Shown: positions 34,681 to 46,503, counted from the stretch's first letter. The stretch is DNA of 64,000 nt from Echinarachnius parma (GCA_037951105.1 JBAMJV010007701.1:47629-111628), one strand, 5' to 3'. The notes: generated by a model not told the origin, from the sequence alone. Numbers and translations: made by a program.

Positions 34681-35847
34681 TCAAGCAGTTCAACTCTCGC
34701 TTTACAGATGCCGCATATTTTGTGTGTAGAGATCGAAGTCGATGATGGTTTCACTTTTAGTAATTGTGTTCAGTTTGGTCGCTGTTTGTGGATCAACTCT
34801 TGTAAAAAAAAAAGTATACTTTCGGAACAGATCTCTACCACAAGCACAACATATGCGAACAGTTGTAGTTTGTTTCTAACTCTTAGCCTCGGGTCTTTCT
34901 TCATTTCCTACTAATTTTGTTTTTGTCTCCTTCATGTTCCCTCATAGTCATAACTGATTCGCTTGACAAAAGCCATGATATCGCACTACCAATAACAACA
35001 GCTCTGTGGCCGTTGACCTACAGCTGTATTACACACTACATACAATGCATACGTTATACCCTTCCAAGTTCCAGGGAAAAAAACACGTTCTCTGTTTTGA
35101 TTTATCAGCTGTTCACTTGCCATGGTCTCTTTTCTAGACACTCTTACATCGCATGTAATGAAACTACACGCGAAAGTGTACACAGTAATGGGTTCAACAT
35201 AACTTGAATGTCAATTTAAGGTCTCCGCCAGAGACTACGCTAGGTGATCGCCAGAGGTTGTGGACGCAATCATTTTGACTTTAGGGTACATTGTATCTGA
35301 AGTGATATTTTTTTCTTCAAAATATGGACAGTTTGATCGATCTAAAAATTACATACACAAATGTACGTATTGACTTAAAAGAATATTACTAAACTTTTGG
35401 TATTTATTTAGTTTTTACCTATTTTGTTGCTAAAATTAAAGTTTGCTAGAAAAATTAACCCTTTTATCATGATGGATTACACTACCGTCCTTGCCAACCG
35501 TATCTTGCGATCTGATTGGTTAGTCATCTCATCTCATGAATTAGTCATGCTGTACGTTCGGCTCATGAATATCTTTACCGCGTTCAAAAGAGTAAAGGCT
35601 CTATGTATGGCAGCTCAATACACTCTATGTTATGTTGTGGGTACAGCAGTACAAGTGGGATAATCATTATGTAGGATCGAACTCCCAGCCATATAGAGCC
35701 TTGACTAAAGGCTAGATCGCTGGTTGCTTCGTCCCCATAACGCGATTAGAACTTGCTAGACAGCCCGACGCCTATCGGATAGGCTAAACAGCCGCCGGCG
35801 CGGAGACCGCCCTTGCAAACGTGGCGAGGGGCAATTCGCTCCGGAGA

Positions 35848-35958
35848 CCCCCCCCCCCCCCCCCCTTGCAAACTCGGCGATCTGCTCCGGAGCCCCTTTG
35901 GTGGCACATACCTACCTGAAGTGCCCCGTGATTCCCCCCCCCCCCCCCCCCCCCCCCC
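35848..35958. repeat. Pair of oligo-C tracts in a short direct duplication
   Basis: CTTGCAAACGTGGCGAGGGGCAATTCGCTCCGGAG-type sequence is repeated in degenerate form around C18 (35848-35865) and C25 (35934-35958). Confidence 0.75.
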
Positions 35959-36362
35959 AGGCGCCTCCCCCTTGCAAAATTCCTGGCAACGTCAGTGATA
36001 TCTTTTTATTGAGATGTTCATCATGGGAATATTGATTTCCCTTGAAAATGTCTTATTTATAATAGAAAAGTGGGGAGAATTTCGCACTGAATGCCTAGTT
36101 GAGACGGACCATTTGCACTTCCGTGGTTGATACTAGCTATCACCATGGATCGTACTAGTAGTATCCATGCTATCACCGATGAGCTATATCGATGAGCTAG
36201 ATACATAAGTCGATATTTTTTCCAATATCGCTTTTTATCAGCATATCGATCTAAACGGATAATTCGTAAGTATCGTTATCGATTACTTACAATTTGAGTA
36301 AATAGAACACGTAGCCAGTTTGACTTTTCGTGAGAGCCGAAACGTAAAAAAGAACGTTTATC

Positions 36363-39300
36363 ATGTCGAGCACAAGAAATGGAAACACCCTCCCTCTAAG
36401 TTCGAAAGATACTGTACAGGGCCAGGGTGGAGGTAAGAACTGAATGAGCTTTTTTTTAAATGCAATTCATTGATGAAATTCCCTCGAGTCAGGGGCGGCA
36501 GCCTAGCCGATCTGGCGTTCTGCGGGAGCTCGGGTGGTCCTTGGGCGGGTGGCAACGGCCTAGCAGTGGCTAGCTGTCTGCTGGATTCGTGTGAGTCGGG
36601 CCACATCCCAATATGCAACAATCAACCGTCAATCGCCGGGCTCAGCTCAGCACGGAGTCGGACAGTCAACACGGTTGTGGTTGTGACAAGTCACGGAACA
36701 GGGAACAGTACCATCACACCATTAAATACATTCTTATATTTATCTGGCAGGGAACAGTAGCATCACTCGTCAGGTCTAGTCAGATCAAGACATCCATCAG
36801 GCATCATCCATCACGATCGATCGTTTTCATGGCCTCTTTTTTTTGCCTCTGCAAAGTCAAAGAAGTAGCCGGAGCCATTTGATTTGGCATTAATGTTTTG
36901 GTGTTGTCCGTCCGTCCGTACGTCCCGTTCTCGTGATCGTGTTATCTCAAGAACCGATTGACGACTTCTCACCAAACTTGGTTCATGTATCATAGTTCAT
37001 ACATTATCTTGGGGTGTCATCAAACTGATTAGATTTTGAGGTCAGGTCACGTCAACTCAAACAGGCAAAGGTCACAGGGCCAAAAATAGCTCGTGATCGC
37101 GTTATAATCTGAAGAACAATAGACAGATTCTCACAAAACTTTGTTCATCTATGACTATGTATCATAGGGACTTAGGGTGCCAATGAACTGATTATATTTT
37201 GGGGTCAGGTCACGTCAACTCGAAACAGGCAAAGGTCACACTCACAGGGCCAAAAATAGCTCGTGATCGCATTATAATCTGAAGAACAATAGACAGATTC
37301 TCACAAAACTTGGTTCATGTATGTATCATCAGGTATAGCCTAGTGATACATATCACAAATTGTCTGCATTTTGTTAACTTTCTAGTCTAGCATTATCATA
37401 TTGATTCTTCACCTACTGGATATACTGCATACAAGTGCAAGGGGCTTATACAGTAAGCCCCTTGACTTGCAGGGGTGATGTATCATATGGTGCCAATGAA
37501 CTGATTATATTTTGGGGTCATGAGGTAAAAGGTCACAATCACAGGGCTCATTATGCAAAAATAGCTTGTGATCGTGTTATCTCAACTCAAGAATCGATTG
37601 ACGGATTCTCAACAAACTTGGTTCGGTTCTTGGGGTGCCAATAAAATGATTAGATTTTGGGGTCATGACATGAGGTCAAAGGTCACAGGGCTCATTATGC
37701 AAAAAAAGCTCGTGATGGCGTTATCTCAAGAACCGATTGACTGATTCTCACCAAACTTGATTCATGTATGTTACTTGGGGTGCCAATGGACTGGTTAGCT
37801 TTTGGGGTCGGGAGGTCAAAGGTCACAGGGCTCATTATGCAAAAATTGCTTGTGATCACGTTATCTCAAGAACCGATTGGCGGATTCTTACCAAACTTGG
37901 TTCATGTACATGTATTTTGGGGTGCCAATGAATTGATTAGATTTTGGGGTCATGAAGTCAAATGTCACAGGGCTCAATATATGTGCTTAATGAGCTTGTA
38001 ATTGCAAAATCTCAAGAACTGATTGTCAGATTTCAATCAAACATGGTACTCTGGACAATGGTAGTCTTCATACATGCATACCCATGAACGCATGCTTTAG
38101 AATGGTCATGCGTTTTCCAATTATATTTTTTTTCCTGGAAACATAATTTTCTGAACTTGTTGATGGAATGGACTACTAAACATGTTACCTTTCATATATA
38201 AGATTATTATTTTTGGGTGGTGGTACCCTTTAAACACATTCTTAGCTCGCAGAGAACAGTAACATCATGCAAAAAGTGATGAGTGGTTGATACAATGTAT
38301 ATTATTGTTACCGTAAACTGGGGTGACTTTGGCCGCCGGGGTGACTTTGGCCACTTTTTGAGAAGGATGTTTTTTTTATCAAGTCTCTAGGTTCTGATTC
38401 TATATATTACCAGTATAAGAATATATTTTAATCAATAAGAAATTTGTTCTAAAAAGTGAGGCTTGATGAAAATACATCAATCTAAAAAAGTGGCAAAAGT
38501 CACCCTGGCGGCAAAAGTCACCCCGGCGGCCAAAGTCACCCCGGTTTACGGTATCTGATATGTCCACTGTCTTGGTGTTGTGTGAAAATTTCAAGTTAAA
38601 TGGACCTTATTGGCCGAGAAATGAGTAGAAATGCAAAGTGATATTCACAAACTCATTGCACTCACTTTGTACACGGTTTTCGTGGTCCAGTGGATAATTT
38701 AACATCTGAAAACTTCAATCGTAAATATCTTTTTAACGAAATTGAAATTTGAAAAACAGAAACCTGTCCCATGCTTTTATTGTTAATACGAATACAACAA
38801 GGAACATGTATGAGGGAACCGCTAGAATTCCAATTGGATTTTGAGGATTTGGACAATGTTACTAAGTCCCTTTAAACACATTTTGCATGGAACAATAGCA
38901 TTACATCTTTAAATACATCCTTATGCCAAATAATACCATATATATCTTTCAGGGAACGATGAAATCATTTCTTAAAAACACATTCTTATCTCACAGGGAA
39001 CAACAACATCAAGTACGCTAGTCTGTTCATCCTGGTGCTGCAGAATGCCTCGCTCATCCTCACCATGCGCTACACGCGCACGCTGCCTGGCGACCAGTAC
39101 TTCACCTCCACCGCGGTCGTCATTTGCGAGGCGACCAAGATGGCGACGTGCATGTTGATCATTCTCGTGCAGATGCGGGGCAACGTCGTGCAGCTGAGCC
39201 GTTTCCTCTGGGAGAATATCGCGTTGCAACCGCTGGACACTCTCAAGCTAGCGGTGCCTTCCTTCATCTACATGATACAGAATAACCTGCTCTACGTGGC

Positions 39301-40853
39301 GATATCTAACCTCAGTGCAGCAACCTTCCAGGTTTGTTTCAAATACTGTTTTCAAAACTTTGTCACTTCTATTCGTAATCGTATATTCCTCTTGGGTATC
39401 TGACATATCTAATAATGGAAATAATGTTTTTGAGACCACTTGTATCTATTTTGACTGACCTCTGGAGACTGCCACTCTTTCCAATGGAGCATATGAAAGG
39501 TCATCTGAGCTTGCACTAACAAAAGCGGGTTACATAATTACTGACATAGCAGCATCCTCAAACAACAGTGCAATCACGGAATGTAACTAATTATTCTTGT
39601 TATCAAATTGAAATGTTTTAATATGTTTCTGAAATTTTGTATCCACTCCAGGTATCATACCAGCTGAAGATTTTGACCACAACCCTGTTCCCTGTGTTTA
39701 TGCTCAAGAAGACTTGGGTCAATGTACTATATCACTGTACAATTAAGGTATCAAATTGAAAGCTATATTTAATGTTTGATTGAATATCTTTCTGAAATTT
39801 GTATTCACTCCAGGTTTCCTACCAGCTGAAGATCTTGACGACAGCCCTGTTCTCTGTGTTTATGCTCAAGAAGACTATAGGGTCAAAGCAGTGGTTCGCT
39901 CTGGTTCTGCTTTTCATAGGAGTTGCCATTGTTCAGGTAAGAACAAGAATTAGCAGCAGAGAAAAATATCCACATATATACGTTGGCTCTTGGATGTATT
40001 GAATGTTGCCTGCAAATCTGACAAACAAGCCCCTTACACTGCATGTATAAAAATGTGTTGTTGTTTTAATAACTGGGTTTGAAAAAGAACATTTAAAAGG
40101 TGATTTGATAGTTTAAGACTAAATAAAGAATGCAGTCCCCCATTAAAACAAAACAAGTAGAAGAGAAAGAAATTTCTTCAAATCATATTGCTGAAATTGC
40201 TGAAAATACAACGTTAATTGTCAATTGCTTTTAAACGATAATGAGAATTAACTAGTTGATGTGATAAGAGCCTCACTATCTCTCAAATTGTTCTTTCATA
40301 TCCCAACCAGGTGCAGCCTTCAGACCCATCCAAAGCAGCTGGTGAGAAGACAGCAACTGTCCAGAAACCCATGGTTGGGCTCGTTGCGGTCATTGTTTCA
40401 TGCCTCTCATCGGGTTTCGCTGGTGTCTACTTTGAGAAGATCCTGAAGGGGAGTAAAGGATCCATCTGGCTGAGGAATATTCAGATGGGACTATTTGGGA
40501 CACTGACAGGCTTGATTGGTGTGTGGGCTAAGGATGGGTACGCCGTCGTCGAAAAGGGCGTCTTCTTTGGCTACACCAAGTACGTCGTCCTCGTTATTGG
40601 CATGCAGGCATTTGGCGGTCTCCTCGTGGCCGTAGTGGTCAAGTACGCGGACAATATCCTCAAGGGATTCGCGACCAGCTTCAGCATTATCATCTCGACA
40701 GTCGTGTCTGTTTATCTCTTTGGATTTGAGATAAACCTCCAGTTCTGCGTTGGAGCAGGCTTGGTCATATTGGCCATATATCTGTACAGTTTGCCCAAGC
40801 CGGCCGGCCCGAGCGTGAGTGGATCAGACTCGGTTAAGACTGCAGGCAGCTAA
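36363..40853 (+). CDS. SLC35A2: SLC35A2, Golgi UDP-galactose transporter
   Basis: Four exons: 36363-36432, 38997-39331, 39814-39936 and 40311-40853, total 1071 bp, 356 residues, all phases consistent. The protein exchanges cytosolic UDP-galactose for luminal UMP across the Golgi membrane, feeding galactosylation. A hydrophilic Ser/Gly-rich N-terminus (residues 1-25) precedes about ten membrane segments. Family hallmarks are [63 protein letters not shown] and the [13 protein letters not shown] signature of nucleotide-sugar transporters near the end. TLPGD, RGNV and [15 protein letters not shown] favour A2 over the close relatives A3 and A1, so UDP-Gal (possibly also UDP-GalNAc) is the expected cargo. 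Start: first ATG, 23 complete codons before a GTAAGA donor. Intron 1 (2.6 kb) holds tandem repeats and MITEs; intron 2 holds a partial copy of exon 3. Confidence 0.95.
37673..37685 (+). promoter_or_regulatory. Perfect DR1 nuclear-receptor half-site pair
   Basis: AGGTCAAAGGTCA matches the AGGTCA-n-AGGTCA direct repeat bound by RXR heterodimers and HNF4. It arises from the tandem repeat unit and is repeated exactly at 37813-37825; degenerate versions lie in neighbouring units. Function is unknown. Confidence 0.4.
37813..37825 (+). promoter_or_regulatory. Second perfect DR1 site
   Basis: Identical to the site 140 bp upstream, in the next tandem unit of SLC35A2 intron 1. Confidence 0.4.
38262..38877. 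mobile_element. TTAA MITE, family 2, split by a TA MITE
   Basis: Shares GTGATGAGTGGTTGATACAA, AAAATTTCAAGT.AAATGGA and the GAAACCTGTCCCATG block with 8158-8535 and ends TTACTAAGTCCCT then TTAA (38878-38881). The 5' end is lost. It is interrupted at 38311-38551 by another element. Confidence 0.8.
38311..38551. mobile_element. 241-bp palindromic MITE with TA target duplication
   Basis: Ends CCGTAAACTGGGGTGACTTT and CACCCCGGTTTACGG are inverted repeats; GGTGACTTTGGCC repeats in both arms. TA lies at 38309-38310 and 38552-38553. The unoccupied target (TGTTATCTGA) can be read from the other family-2 copies at 8158 and 63706, so the insertion and a TA duplication are direct observations. TA duplications suit Tc1/mariner-type transposition. 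Confidence 0.85.
39601..39750 (+). pseudogene. Partial tandem copy of SLC35A2 exon 3 with its acceptor
   Basis: A ~150-bp stretch (TATCAAATTGAAA..., CACTCCAG, then GTATCATACCAGCTGAAGAT) is repeated at 39750-39884 ahead of and within the real exon 3. The copy has an intact acceptor (39649-39651) and encodes [20 protein letters not shown], then leaves the exon sequence and runs [11 protein letters not shown] up to a weak GTATCA. Its frame is open, so inclusion as an alternative exon is possible but would insert a partial duplicate of a membrane segment. Confidence 0.8.
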
Positions 40854-43800
40854 TGAGGAATTGCTGATTCATGTCGAGCAGTTTAGTACAGTCATCATCT
40901 TGAGATAGAAATTTATTACTAACATCTTATGCTTAGGACTGAATCTTGGCCTTACATCATTAAAGAGGTATTAACGCATTTATGCTTTCATGTTGTGTGC
41001 ATGGCATGCAAATCAATGCATTATAGTCAATAATTATACTATTATCACTATGTCTTCAAAGAGCTTTCATTAATAATTATCAAGAGTATATATGTCACAA
41101 AATTGAAAACTGAATTTTCCAATGTAAAATATATTCATATAGTAAACTATCTAGGCATTTTGTGAATGACCTGAATATTTATTTTTATTGTCCCTATCCA
41201 ATAGGCAACACCAGGGGCATGAGCTTGACAACAGTCCAGCACATTTACCTTGTTGACTGATCTGTCTCACCTATTTATCAGTTATTTTTTATAAAAAGGA
41301 CCGACTTTAATAATGTGGCGAGAGCCTCATCCACAAGGCTGATCCTGCATTCCCATTGGGCCTCTTTTGCATAAAAACAGAATGATTGCAGTTAGGTTTC
41401 TGAATGGGAATCATATTTATAATTATTAAACATTTCTTTGGCAATAAGGAGGCTTGGGGATGGATATCTAGACTATTGAAATTAATTTATTTTTGTTGCA
41501 AAATTATAATTGAAAACAATTATGAGAATTAATGTCTTTCTTCATGTAAACACATGTGTACACACATTTGATAAATGATTTTTTGTTGTTGCAAAGTTGA
41601 AGTAGTCAAGTTTTGATATTTCTTTAAGAAATAGAAAACTTTTACTGTTTTGAAATTTTGTCTGTAACATGTGTGTATTCTCTTGAAGAGAGTAATCATG
41701 TACAAGCCATGTTATGGTAGGACTTTATAGGAAAGTAGGTCAACTTGATTCTTTAAATTAATAGTGTTTCTTCACATGTAAATTTAAGGGATCTAGTTAC
41801 TTTGTTGACATGTGCAAGAACTGTAAAATGGTTGATAAAATGTGTCCTGTGATCTGATATGTCTACGGAGTGATATGTTATAATTCCATGGTAAAATCAA
41901 GACCGAGCAATGAACGAAAATGCGAATTGATATTCGCTCATTGCACTGACATTGTACACAGTTGTAATTATCCACTAGATATTAGATAATTATAAATCTG
42001 AACAATTCAATCATATACTTGTATATATCTTTATAAATGAAGAGAATTTGGAAAATCAAAAGCTGTTCCATGCTCGCATTTTTGCGAGTTACAATACACA
42101 CAAATGCCATAGAGCTTTGAAATCCCTGGCACTCAAAGTGTTAAGAGTCTAAATTTTCATGTGTCGTAATGTAGCTCAAAGAACATGTACCTTTGTGTGC
42201 TAGCTTTGTGTGCATTTTGTTCAAGTACTGCAGGTAAATGTAACTGTGGATGAATGCAGTTCAATGTACCTTTGAAAGGAGTGTTGACAATTTGTATTCA
42301 TGTTCTTTTTTTTCAAGTAGTGATTCAAATTATTAGAAGCAGATACTTATTTATTTCATTTAAATCCCCTTTTACCACAATAATAATGATTTCTAGATTT
42401 TGGTAGGTATACAAAGATATTAACTGAATCTCTTAAAAACGTCTTAAATTGATACTAAATATCAGCCTGTGAAAATAGTGTTTGCAAATCAAATTTTCAA
42501 GAATCAATTATAGTTTGTATTTATTTGATTGAAATCACAATCATTTTACCTAAAAGCATGTTGCATTGTTTATAAGATGATATTAATTTCAGATTTGTTT
42601 TTAATTTCAATTAATCCTTTTTATCGTACCAATTATCCACCTGTGAAAAGCAGTGTTGGCAATTTCTGTTTCTCCTCTCTTTTTTTATGTATTGATTTCA
42701 ATTATTTTGAATGGGTACGATTTATTTGCATGTCTTACTTCGAAATCACGATACACTGTATATATATGGCGATATTAATTTCTGGATTGTGGTAGGTAGA
42801 TATCAACTAAATCCCTGTAAAAAATCAAAACATTGAAAGATACATTGATTCATCTGTAACAAATGCTTCTTATTTTCAATTATCTGTTCAATTTATTTTC
42901 AATCATATAATCACTACTTTTTATCTTAAAATTATGATATATTGCATACCAAAGATAATTTTGAGTTCTGGATTAGTAGCCTAGGTAGAGTATACTACGA
43001 TAAATCCCCTCTAAATTCAATGAAATTGGTGCCAAATAGAAATATCTACTTGTGAAAATCGCTGAAAATTGTGTTGGCAATAAGTTCCTTTTCCCATGTA
43101 TTGATCAAAATGATGTAAATCGTGTACTGCAAAGTGATTTGATATTATCATCCCACCTTTATCTTTTGTAATATACCTTGACACTATTTCCAATGTTATT
43201 TTCATTCCATTTTTCATACATGCATTCTTAAATGCTTTACTCCCAAATAGGATGCTGGAATTCCATTATGTCCCAGTCACACACATACCCGCAGAGCCTT
43301 GACGTAAGAGCCATGTAGAGTAAATTTAGAAACATTTTTTTGTTTACAGCACTGTAAACGGGGCTGATTTTACGTGGCAGATTCATGAACTTTTACAAAT
43401 TTCAAAATTTAAATTCTGCCTTCCCGTACGTAGCACCTAGACCCAGTATGTGGCTGTTACGGCAAGGCTTTATGTGAAGTGTGACTGCGACATGAGTTCA
43501 TCTCTATTCATCTCTCCCAATGTCCATTCTTCTTTATCTCTTTTATGGAGATATCTTGGGAATATGCTAGAAAGAGTAAGTCTGATTTAATAGACCTTTA
43601 TAACGGTCATATGAGGTTTAAGGTCATAGGGGTAACTCCTAAGAATAGTAAGTCTGATATATGGTGGGGGTAATATTCCTCACTCCTCAGAGTAACGGAC
43701 ACAGGGTTGATGATGATATCATTACAGTATTGTAAAAATCCCAAAGAAGGCAGAGGCATATTGTTTTTGTTATTATTATCACTGTGAACAGTCAAATTTC

Positions 43801-44934
43801 TCTGACTTGTATTTCAGTTACGTGTACTTGCATGTCTAGTCAATTAGTTTGTGTATAAATTCAACAAAAATCAAGTATTTTGTACAGTCCATCTTCGAAT
43901 TAGTTTTTGTATTATACAAATGAAGTTATACATGTACAAGCATGGCACATCTTGTAGCCTTTTGTGCCTATGATTTCACAAGAGATGAAACAAGGAAAAA
44001 CATTTTCTGTTATATATACTTGTGGGAGTATACTGTAAACTGAAGACCCCTGTGAACTGAAGTGTACAAAGGGTATAATGTAAACTGAAGTTTGCACACA
44101 CACACAACAAATATCTGAAAAGTAATAACAATTCTTTAAAACAATACTTATACAGATACTTATTGAATCTCATTATTCAAGGCAAAATTAGAAGGCAAGC
44201 AAACAAAGTTGACCAAAGGCAAAGCTGCATGTATCAGGTTCTTTTTTTGGTGTAAATTGTACGTGTATAACCTTTCATTAGGGCTAGTACATACAATGTA
44301 TGAAGGGTTTATATGCAAAAACAACAACAATAAAGTTATTTACCAGTTTAAAACAATTGCGATCAAACCTGCTGAAAACAATGAAATTAAAAAGAAAAAT
44401 TGTTTAACCTTACAGTAAAACTTGTGTATAATGACCACATAAGGGGGAAAAAAAAGTGGCTACTGTAGACAGGTTTCATGGTACTCTGTTCTTCTCTGCA
44501 AGAGAACACTTTTGATGGCCACTATATACAGGTTGGCTACTATAGACAGGTGGCTGCTAATACAGGTTTGACTTTACTTAAACAATGAACCTTGATATGG
44601 AGTAAGTAATGTATTCTTTAAAAGACATTGTAACAAGAAATAAAGACATAAAAAGAGGCTATATAGTTTTAGAAATATGTTTGTATTTTCTTTTTTTATA
44701 TATACTGTATACTGTGAACATGAATATATTGATTAATGTATTTTATTTAGCATTTTCCCATATTTGTATGAAGTACATCTTTGACAATCATGAAAATGGT
44801 GAATAAGAATGTACTAGTATTCAAGCCTACCAGCAGCTGTTTGTGTGATCGGCCATTCGGTTGATTTCATGTAAGAACGTAGATTATCATATGAATTATC
44901 TTTGAGACTTGTAATACAATTTGTTGGGAGTGCT
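40854..44934. other. 3' UTR and flank of SLC35A2; only repeats recognised
   Basis: AT-rich, no coding signal. A decayed family-2 MITE lies at 41788-42110. From about 42240 to 43250 a loosely repeated theme (GTTGGCAATTT, TGTATTGATT, ATTTCTGGATT.TGGTAGGTA, AATCCC) occurs three to four times at ~300-bp spacing, an old degenerate tandem repeat. TTGTGTATAATGACCACATA...CTGTAGACAGG near 44420-44570 looks like another small TIR repeat. Confidence 0.45.
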
Positions 44935-45262
44935 AGTGGTTTGATCCTGTGACATAGGTTGTGGGTTCTAGTCCAACATTCATCTCTTTCAACCCAAAAC
45001 TGTTGTAATAAATGTGGACATAGACCTGGCAGGAATCGATTCCTTAAAGTGCTTGTTGCTCCTGATGCTAACTTAGCGAAAGCCATGAAAATATGAGTGC
45101 ATTTGGTCTAGTGGTTTGATCCTGTGACATAGGTTGTGGGTTCTAGTCCAACATTCATCTCTTTCAACCCAAAACTGTTGTAGTAAATGTGGACATAGAC
45201 CTGGCAGGAATTGATTCCTTAAATTGCTTGTTGCTCCTGATGCTAACTTAGCTAAAGCCATG
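44935..45262 (-). mobile_element. Tandem pair of tRNA-derived SINEs
   Basis: Two ~155-bp copies (44935-45086 and 45107-45262), about 95% alike. Read on the plus strand each has a TAGTGGTTTGATCCTGTGAC region like a tRNA A box and GGGTTCTAGTCC like a B box, followed by a unique body ending GCTAACTTAGC.AAAGCC. Orientation is set by the boxes (plus); the strand given here is that of the longer open frames and carries no function. Confidence 0.55.
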
Positions 45263-46060
45263 GAAATACCAAAAAAAAAGAAGATGTATTAAAGTATGTC
45301 ATCTATGCTTTATGAGGTACCATCATAGAGTTTTTAGTATATAACTCTAGGGGTACCCCTGTTAAAAGGGTAGGATTTGACCAAACATTTCTTATGTTTC
45401 CTAAGGAAATTGTCACCACTTAATTGGGTAGGTACACCCGTTAAAGGGGTAAAATATACCTTGTAAATGCCTACCTAATTACCGGACAGCACCGTAAACA
45501 AAGCACACAAAATATGATCTACTATCATTATTATAATAATATGGATGTGTTTATGAGTTTTTTCCATGAAGAGTTAAGAATAGTATTACATGTCAGTTAG
45601 GAATATTACATTTATTACGAGTCGGTTTAAGCACTGTAGAAATATATTTATTCAATATGTTAATCAAAGCGATCAAACATCAGAATGAAATCAGATTAGA
45701 TTGAATTATGTTGAAATATTTCTATAATTTTTGAAAATTGTTGCACTTTCACATTTCTACTTTGTTGAATTTCATTTAATTAAAAAATCAATAATTTTTG
45801 TCAATGGATTATATTTAGAGTACGCAAAGTATAATAAATATGTTTCATGAGGCTGAAACCGTAAAGAAATGTCTCGGGTCTGTTTTCTTGTTTGATTTGA
45901 TCAAGACTGCTGTAAAAATTAAAACAATGTATGATAATCATTGACTCTTGTACATTGTCCAACTCCTAGTGGGAAGTGGGAAATATTAGATGAAAACCAC
46001 CTTGTGATGCAAGTATCCTTTGTATTTCCATCCTCCTGCAACAAACATATTCAGTCCCAA
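45263..46060. other. No feature recognised
   Basis: AT-rich DNA with a short imperfect inverted theme (GGGTACCCCTGTTAAA... and GGTACACCCGTTAAAGGGG) at 45348-45450. Confidence 0.4.
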
Positions 46061-46503
46061 ATATGTGACCTCACACCACAAAACGACCGTTATGTCGCTA
46101 TGGTAGTTTGTCTGTTATTAGCTGAAATAGTAAAATTTTGTTTAAAATATGAAATTCAGGATTTTGATATTTCCTAAATGAGGGTATCTTAATCTACCTT
46201 CTGTGAAATTTTGAGCGTCAGAAATCATGTGTAAATATGGTTTTTCTATAAATGAAAAAGATCATATTACAGCGCTTAAAAAGACGCTGATCTTTAAAGC
46301 GGCCCATTTTCTCCGTAACTTTAAAACTGTTTCAGCCATCTTCCAAATGTTTGGCACTCATTTTGAGACGGTATTCTAAGTCCAAATTTGACAAATTATA
46401 TACCATTTTAAACGTAATGACTTCTAGGTTATGGTCATGTGAAAATCAGCAAAATCATTTTTCCCCGACTTATTGGTCGTTTTGTGGTGTAAGGTCACAT
46501 ATA
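46061..46503. mobile_element. TIR element (TATGTGACCTCACACCAC ends)
   Basis: Inverted ends TATGTGACCTCACACCACAA (46062 on) and TTGTGGTGTAAGGTCACATA (to 46502) match over about 27 bp with one mismatch, with CGACC/GGTCG continuing inward. About 440 bp, non-coding. The flanks ATA and ATA are compatible with a TA duplication but not decisive. Confidence 0.8.

Larger units (their letters stand above)
33865..35784. mobile_element. 1.9 kb TIR element carrying a RecQ-type helicase remnant
   Basis: Left end GCCTATCCCCGATAGGCGTC (33865 on) and right end GACGCCTATCGGATAGGC (to 35784) are inverted repeats, with similarity continuing to about 45 bp (CTAATCGC near 33902 and GCGATTAG near 35741). TA flanks both sides (33863-33864 and 35785-35786). 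Inside are a helicase-like reading frame (34310-34500 plus), a hairpin (34587-34680), a GCGC-rich stretch near 34010-34050 and otherwise AT-rich DNA. The element begins six bases after a TTAA MITE end. Size and decay suggest a deletion derivative of a larger DNA transposon; the superfamily is not identified. Confidence 0.6.
36905..38030. repeat. Tandem repeat, about seven ~140-bp units, in SLC35A2 intron 1
   Basis: Each unit has GCTCGTGATCGCGTTATC, AAGAACCGATTGACGGATTC, CACCAAACTTGGTTCATGTA, GGGGTGCCAATGAACTGATT, TTTTGGGGTCATGAGGTCAA and AGGTCACAGGGCTCATTATG in that order. Units begin near 36930, 37090, 37260, 37565, 37708, 37850 and 37990 with growing divergence toward the edges; the first is preceded by GTCCGTCCGTACGTCC. 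Confidence 0.85.
36433..38996. other. SLC35A2 intron 1 with repeated false acceptor sites
   Basis: The genuine acceptor is CTTATCTCACAG then GGAACAACAACATCAAG at 38997. Decayed relatives of the same ~60-bp stretch (ATACATTCTTAT..., CAG, GGAACA..A.CATCA) occur at about 36699-36716, 36725-36765, 38230-38270, 38870-38905 and 38940-38970. They are separated by unrelated repeats, so this looks like an old tandem duplication of the acceptor region later dispersed by insertions. Confidence 0.6.

Noticed and set aside
36470..36760. Plus and minus frames after SLC35A2 exon 1 as extra coding sequence
   Set aside because: They lie beyond a strong GTAAGA donor, with no similarity to the transporter N-terminus; intronic.
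39652..39747. Calling the duplicated exon-3 copy as a real exon of SLC35A2
   Set aside because: The full-length exon 3 at 39814 gives the conserved protein; the copy loses similarity after 20 codons and has a weak donor.
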